DNA of 64,000 nucleotides from Putridiphycobacter sp965230195 (GTDB lineage: Bacteria > Bacteroidota > Bacteroidia > Flavobacteriales_D > Crocinitomicaceae), in the NCBI GenBank assembly GCA_965230195.1, contig OZ245997.1, positions 1,674,001 through 1,738,000 on the forward strand. The letters run 5' to 3'. Position numbers and translations under genes: made by a program. Shown piece after piece: positions 59,246 through 64,000 of the stretch. How positions within the stretch are numbered: the first letter of the stretch is position 1; each line of letters opens with the position of its first letter. The notes beneath the pieces are model-generated. The model made no database searches. It was not told where the DNA came from and saw only the letters and a list, made by a program, of their open reading frames with translations.

Positions 59246-59456
59246 CACCTTATTCCAATAGCGCGCCCCGCCTTCTTTCTCTTTCAAGACCTAGAGGCCG
59301 CATTGTTGCGTCGAGGCGGGCAGAGACTCAGGAGGCATAGACTTCAAAAGCAATCACAACGCGTGCTTGGCTGGAGACAAAAAGCGTCTCCATGGACTCG
59401 ATCAGTCGGACATTCGGTTCCATCGTTTGCAATTCTCGTGCAATTCGACAACGACG

Positions 59457-59909
59457 ATGGGCACCATTGTCAAATATCTCCAGCGCGTGACGGGGAAGAC
59501 CAAGGCAAAAGACATCTTCTTCGACACCGTGAAATATGCATTAATGGACGGCAAGGTAGCAGAGACCGCCATCTTTCACGGCTACCTGGACGACGCCAAG
59601 CTTGTGGGAACGGACGCCCTTGGCAACCAGTACTACGAGAGGGTCACGGGCGAGATGTATGGACGTCATCGCTGGGTCGTCTATCCCAACAAGAAAGACT
59701 ACTCGTCCAGTGCCATCCCTCCCGAGTGGCACACATGGTTGCATTTCATAAGCGACATGCATCCGAATAACACAGAAATGCGAGATCCCGTTTACAAGAA
59801 GCCCCATCGTCCACATCCCAGTGGAACACCAGATCAATACCTACCGAAAGGCAGTTGGTTTAATCCCTACAAGCGAAATTGGGAGAAGTATTCGACATGG
59901 AAGCCATGA
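59457..59909 (+). CDS. NDUFA12: NADH dehydrogenase (complex I) subunit NDUFA12
   Basis: Accessory subunit (B17.2) of mitochondrial complex I, placed near the Fe-S arm. A single exon encodes 150 residues, typical for the family (about 145). Signature pieces: GYLDDAKLVGTDALGNQYYE, GRHRWVVYPNKKDYSSSAIP, PEWHTWLHFISD, then the C-terminal PHRPHPSGTPDQYLPKGSWF and NPYKRNWEKYSTW. ATG 59457 starts MGTIVKYLQRV. No classical presequence, as in other NDUFA12 proteins. It has no intron, unlike most neighbours, and ends 33 bp before the next gene. Confidence 0.96.
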   Translation: MGTIVKYLQRVTGKTKAKDIFFDTVKYALMDGKVAETAIFHGYLDDAKLVGTDALGNQYYERVTGEMYGRHRWVVYPNKKDYSSSAIPPEWHTWLHFISDMHPNNTEMRDPVYKKPHRPHPSGTPDQYLPKGSWFNPYKRNWEKYSTWKP

Positions 59910-59942
59910 AATGTGTTGGTACGTTCGGAACGGCTGAACAGT

Positions 59943-61655
59943 ATGTTGTCATCGCTGTCCTTCTTGCAACATTTTGAAGCGCTGACAGACGAAGACCGCG
60001 ATGCGATTCCGCGGCCGCGACTCTGTGAGAAGGCGGATATTTATTTGGCATCTCGCACGGGCGACATTGCACGTGTCCGTAAGCTCGTCGAACGCGACGG
60101 CGTTGATATCAACCGACGCGATTTCTGGGATTCGGTTCCGCTCTACTACGCCTGTCTCTGTGGACATGTCGACGTGGTGAAGTATCTCCTGTCTCAGGGA
60201 GCCATCTGCAGTGAAAACACATTCGATGGGGACCGTTGTCTCTATGGTGCCCTGACAATTGAGATTCGCGATTTGCTGCTCCAGGCAGATGTCAAAAAGG
60301 CACCACCATTGAAGCCGCTCGGAACGGCGATTAAGAAACTCTGTACGCTGTGTGATGATCCAGAACAGCCAGCAGAGGCGCATGTGAGTTTTGATGATCT
60401 GTGTGATCTGGAATTGACACTAGGCGAAGTCGTTTACCGCCTGAACAAAGTAATCTTGGCTGCTCGTCTGACGCGTTTCGATGAGATTCTCTCGTCTCTG
60501 CCGATTTCGGACGACATCCATCGCATTTCGTTCTCAGAAGGCAGTGTTCTGCGTCATGTTGTCGAGGCCTTGCTGATTTATGTCTACTCCGAAAAGATCG
60601 AACTGGATACGCCAGATGTTGATCAATTGCGAAAACTGGCAAAACATTATGGCAATCCAGCACTGGTGAAGATGACAGAGAAGGAACTGCACAGCATTAA
60701 GTATTATTTCAAGTCGATAAAACGGGATACGGCGCCCAAAAGGTTTATCCTCTATCCCTACTCTTTTCCGGATGAGGCATCGTTGGAACACGATTTGCAA
60801 ACCGTCTATCAACGTTCGCGCACATTGGATGAATGGATGGGGACAGATGAGGTCTTGTTGAGTGAGATTTGTGTGAGAAACGACTATGCGGATGCCGTTC
60901 TCAGAGTGGAGCAATCGCACTTTCGCGTACATCTGTGCATTCTGTGCTCGCGTTCTGACTTCTTTCGTCAGCTGACGTTCAGTTCGGAGCATGGATTCGA
61001 AGCGCTGCCCCAAACGAAGTGTCCCATCTTCGGACAGTCTCTCGCTTTACTGCACATGAGAGATGTCCATGTCCAGTCCATGCGATGTATTTTGGAGTAT
61101 CTCTACACAGACGGCATGAGCTCCCTCTCCGAAACGCAGCTGCTGGACACAGAATTGCTGTCCGAGCTCTTCGAGTTGTCCGATCGCTTTCTGATTTTCC
61201 GAGCGAAACGTCTCCTCGGTGAACAGATCAAGAGAATAGAGAGCACTTTCTATCAGACTTGTCAACTTTTGGTGCTCGCGGATGACTACGATGTCCAAAA
61301 CCTTCGCGACAGTTGTCTGGAACGCATTGCCGAAAGACTGGACGAGCTGCTGAGCACTGAGACGCCTTGCGATTTCCGTGACCATTTCGAAGCTTTCGTG
61401 ACAGAATTTGCGCCGCCAGATGTCACAGATGCCGAGACGCTTTTCGACAGCAGTGCGACAAAGGGAGACTTCCATGGTGTCCTCTCAGGCACAGCTGTAA
61501 CGGGCGTCGGATCCAACACAGTGCTGGAAGATCTGCGAGAAAAGTACTTGGAAATCTATGGCTGGGAAGGAGAGGAGCGCGACGTGCATGCGAAGGACTT
61601 TGATCAACGATTTCTGCATTTCACGCTTGAGGCCATGAGCAAGAGACACTGCTAG
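59943..61655 (+). CDS. Ankyrin-repeat and BTB domain protein, ABTB1-like
   Basis: Single-exon gene for 570 residues. Ankyrin repeats near the N-terminus: ADIYLASRTGDIARVRKLVE, INRRDFWDSVPLYYACLCGH, VDVVKYLLSQGA. Two BTB/POZ-type segments follow. The first includes FSEGSVLRHVVEALLIYVYS; the second has FRVHLCILCSRSDFFRQLTF and MRCILEYLYTDGMSSL, with a helical BACK-like tail (CQLLVLADDYDVQNLRDSCL). This ankyrin plus double-BTB order matches ABTB1/BPOZ proteins, which act as Cullin-3 adaptors; that role is inferred. The ATG at 59943 is preferred over an upstream GTG frame extension. Confidence 0.88.
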   Translation: MLSSLSFLQHFEALTDEDRDAIPRPRLCEKADIYLASRTGDIARVRKLVERDGVDINRRDFWDSVPLYYACLCGHVDVVKYLLSQGAICSENTFDGDRCLYGALTIEIRDLLLQADVKKAPPLKPLGTAIKKLCTLCDDPEQPAEAHVSFDDLCDLELTLGEVVYRLNKVILAARLTRFDEILSSLPISDDIHRISFSEGSVLRHVVEALLIYVYSEKIELDTPDVDQLRKLAKHYGNPALVKMTEKELHSIKYYFKSIKRDTAPKRFILYPYSFPDEASLEHDLQTVYQRSRTLDEWMGTDEVLLSEICVRNDYADAVLRVEQSHFRVHLCILCSRSDFFRQLTFSSEHGFEALPQTKCPIFGQSLALLHMRDVHVQSMRCILEYLYTDGMSSLSETQLLDTELLSELFELSDRFLIFRAKRLLGEQIKRIESTFYQTCQLLVLADDYDVQNLRDSCLERIAERLDELLSTETPCDFRDHFEAFVTEFAPPDVTDAETLFDSSATKGDFHGVLSGTAVTGVGSNTVLEDLREKYLEIYGWEGEERDVHAKDFDQRFLHFTLEAMSKRHC

Positions 61656-61813
61656 AACCCCCTGTGTAACACAACCGTATCCTCTAACCGCCCATACGAT
61701 GCATCGTCATCGGCAATACATGACCAGTCTTGTAGGCGTCGATGAATGAATGACCGAACCGAGATGGTCACATTGATCTCGTTACTATCGTCCGTCACGG
61801 CACATCGCATCTA

Positions 61814-64000
61814 ATGGAAAAGAAACGCGGAGATCGAGGCGTGCAACGGGGTTGGTCCCTTCCTCGCTTACTAGAAGAAGACGGCATGAGGAACAACGCC
61901 CGAGAGAGGAAGACCTGTGGGTGCGAGCATCGCGAGATGAAACGTCGGATAAAGACAGGACCAAAGCAGGCGGCTCAGTCGATCTCGTTCGACGCCGACG
62001 TGGCGAAAGCAAACGAGACAGCGCAAACGGAGATTCGTGTGTCAGAAGACGTCAGTGCCGCACACAATGGCACCTCCAGTTCGAAAGAAGATCTCGACAA
62101 ACTGTCGTTGTTGACTGTACCGATCCATCCTCGAGAGAGAAGACTGTTCGATTGGTACTTGGAACGAAAACACGGAGAAGAGGCCCAGAAGGTCTGGGAA
62201 TGTGTTCGACCTCCGCAGAGAATTGTTTTTGTCCATCCCCACACGGCTGTGCATGGAAGAGGACGTGGCCGAATGATGACTGCCCCTCGCGGAATGGACG
62301 ATGGCCCATTGGAAAGAAGTGTGAAGAAGAGTGATCCGCCAGAATTCGCACAAACGCAGCCAAATCGGGTGCAGACTTGGCCCCGTAAAGCGTATCCAAG
62401 ACGGCAGTCTAATGCCGTTCATCAAGCCGATGGGCAGAGGACACGACATGTGAAACAGACGACGACGGAAATGCGAAGGGACTGGAGTCAACTTCCGCGC
62501 AACTTCCTGATCTCTGTGGTCGAACGCATCCACCGTTCGAATGTCACACTCCTGCTTGAAATGGACATGGTGTGAATGTATCTGTTGGTGGCAGATCAAA
62601 CAGTTGAGATGCGTTTGTCGAACGTGGCAGCAATACATCGATGCCGAGATCCGCAGCGTGCACATTACCCATCCTCTAAAGTCCATTTCTCGGCCTCTTG
62701 GTGTAAAGTTTGAACGGCTGGAAGAGCTGACGATGTCCGAGGTATGTATGTTCACCAAAACACTACCCATTCTGATCTCATGCCTTCTCTCTTTCCTAGA
62801 GGATGTTGTATAGCTCTACGGAGTTCCACTTCCCGATCAAGAAATTAAAATCCTTAAACTTGCAAGGCAGCACTCTCTTGCACTCGTGTGCTTTTTCGAT
62901 GATGGTGACGGGAATGAAGGATCATCTGACTGAGCTGTCGTTGGCGCACACAGACATTGAGAACTGGAAACTTCACGTTCTCAAAGATATGATCCACATC
63001 GAGAGACTCAATCTAAATGCCGTCCCTGTGACAAAACAGAGTACATGCACTGAAGCACCAGCTCTGTCCTCAATGCACACGACGTGTACGTTGTGCTGCG
63101 TAGCTTTGTTGGAATGCGCATGCAAGATGAAGAAACTCACGTATCTCTCACTCAAAGCTTGCCAGCATATCGATGATGTCTGCTTGGAGTCGCTGGTAGA
63201 TCTCTTGTCGAACGTCTTGGCTTCGTGGATGTGTGAGAGTAGGCAATGGCTCTTCCGTGTTTGACGGAGTTGGATGTCAGTGGAAATCCAGCAATAACGT
63301 TTGACAGATCGGAACAGATCTCGCGTTTTGCATCGCTGAAGGTGCTCAACATCTGTCACTGCTCTCCTACAGACTATGGATTCCGTTACCTCGGAGCACT
63401 TCCTTCGTTATGTACCCTCATTCTTACTTACGATGGCAGCGAGAAATCTGGTCTGTCGCTGGCAGAAAAGACTTGTGTTGGCATTGCTGATGTCCAGGAC
63501 TCTGCAATTTTGGCCAGGCACGAAGAGACATTGGGTTGGATCATATGTTGATCCACACTCCGCCCTCTGTCGATTTCAAAAAAGTAATGGAAGGGTTGAT
63601 GCAGTTGTCGCCCATGACGAGCTTGACGATGAAGGGCGGATCGGTCCACTCAAATTGCATTTGGTGGACACGATACTGGGACGCCGTCACAGATCTTCAG
63701 GTCCTACGATTGCAATCTGTTCGAAACACAGCCGTCGAAAAAGAATTCCCCATTCTCCTGCAGTGCTCTCGCCTGACGGAACTGGAAATCCGAGGGTGCG
63801 TGAGCCAGCCTGTCACATCACTCCAATCAAAGGATGTGTGATCTTGCAGTTGCTGTGGTATGACCAATGCATTTCTGTCGCAACTGACCCATTCCATGCC
63901 GCTGTTGAAGCTGCTGCACATCAAGGGCTGCACTTCGGTTCGTGACGCGGCGATGCGTGCGCTATGTCAGCATCCTGTACTGGAGGATATCGATATTGGC
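61814..64000 (+). CDS. F-box and leucine-rich repeat protein, 3' end beyond window
   Basis: Starts at ATG 61814 with a basic, disordered N-terminus of about 215 residues. Then comes an F-box-like motif: WSQLPRNFLISVVERIHRSN, continued after an intron (62570-62604) as LRCVCRTWQQYIDAEIRSVH. LRRs follow over several short introns: LEELTMSE, LKSLNLQGST, LTELSLAHTDIENW, LTYLSLKACQHIDDVCLE, LTELDVSGNPAI, LKVLNICHCSPTDYGFRYL, LTELEIRGC, LLKLLHIKGCTSVRDAAMRA. The repeat type resembles cysteine-containing FBXL-type LRRs. A role as SCF ubiquitin-ligase substrate receptor is inferred. The frame is still open at the window's last base. Confidence 0.8.

Overview
This is a 64 kb piece of a compact nuclear genome from a unicellular eukaryote. 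Nearly every gene is cut by short GT-AG introns, mostly 43-70 bp, that could be placed by restoring conserved protein families across reading frames. Neighbouring genes often lie only 16-90 bp apart. The gene set includes ciliary proteins (MAK/ICK kinase, B9-domain transition-zone protein, WDR49/CFAP337-like protein, DNAI4 dynein intermediate chain), so the organism makes a flagellum or cilium. An AP2/ERF-type DNA-binding protein, a fused 5-oxoprolinase and a P5A ATPase suggest a protist of the SAR group (stramenopile, alveolate or rhizarian). The sequence alone does not settle this. TAA, TAG and TGA all serve as stops.

Layout, left to right: AP2-domain protein (346-1937, +); 5-oxoprolinase (2334-6944, +); MAK/ICK-type kinase (7139-8743, +); B9-domain protein with an Ig-like C-terminus (9082-10512, +); Fes1/HSPBP1 Hsp70 exchange factor (10600-11689, -); CNNM-type metal transport mediator (12429-14492, -); divergent P5A ATPase (14421-18760, +); cyclic-nucleotide phosphodiesterase (about 19134-20907, +); LONRF-type TPR-RING-LON protein (21788-23698, +); EF-hand/WD40 protein (23786-26941, +); TrmA/RumA-type RNA m5U methyltransferase (from 26964, +). 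The last is split by a Ty3-type LTR retrotransposon at 28354-33621. Then UTP20 (33723-42781, -), DNAI4 (42818-46058, -), a SET-domain methyltransferase (46260-48603, -), an unrecognised helical-repeat protein (49699-51119, +), proteasome ATPase Rpt6 (52501-53942, +), an FHA protein (about 55091-55788, +), exocyst SEC3/EXOC1 (55805 to about 59245, -), NDUFA12 (59457-59909, +), an ankyrin-BTB protein (59943-61655, +) and an F-box/LRR protein that runs off the window (61814-64000, +).

The most notable object is the retrotransposon. Its two 73-bp LTRs are identical, it is flanked by a 4-bp duplication (CCGC), and it lies inside the last coding exon of the RNA methyltransferase, separating the catalytic cysteine from the catalytic glutamate motif. 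Its gag-pro-pol region is read in three pieces, with one in-frame TAG and two -1 frame changes. Because the LTRs are identical the insertion is young, so these interruptions may be recoding sites or a copied defect rather than decay after insertion. Other points of interest are the B9-Ig fusion, antisense overlap of the first coding exons of the CNNM and P5A genes, and a 31-bp intron. Exon boundaries were read by eye; summed exon lengths are multiples of three for the AP2, 5-oxoprolinase, kinase, B9, Fes1, CNNM, P5A and Rpt6 models.
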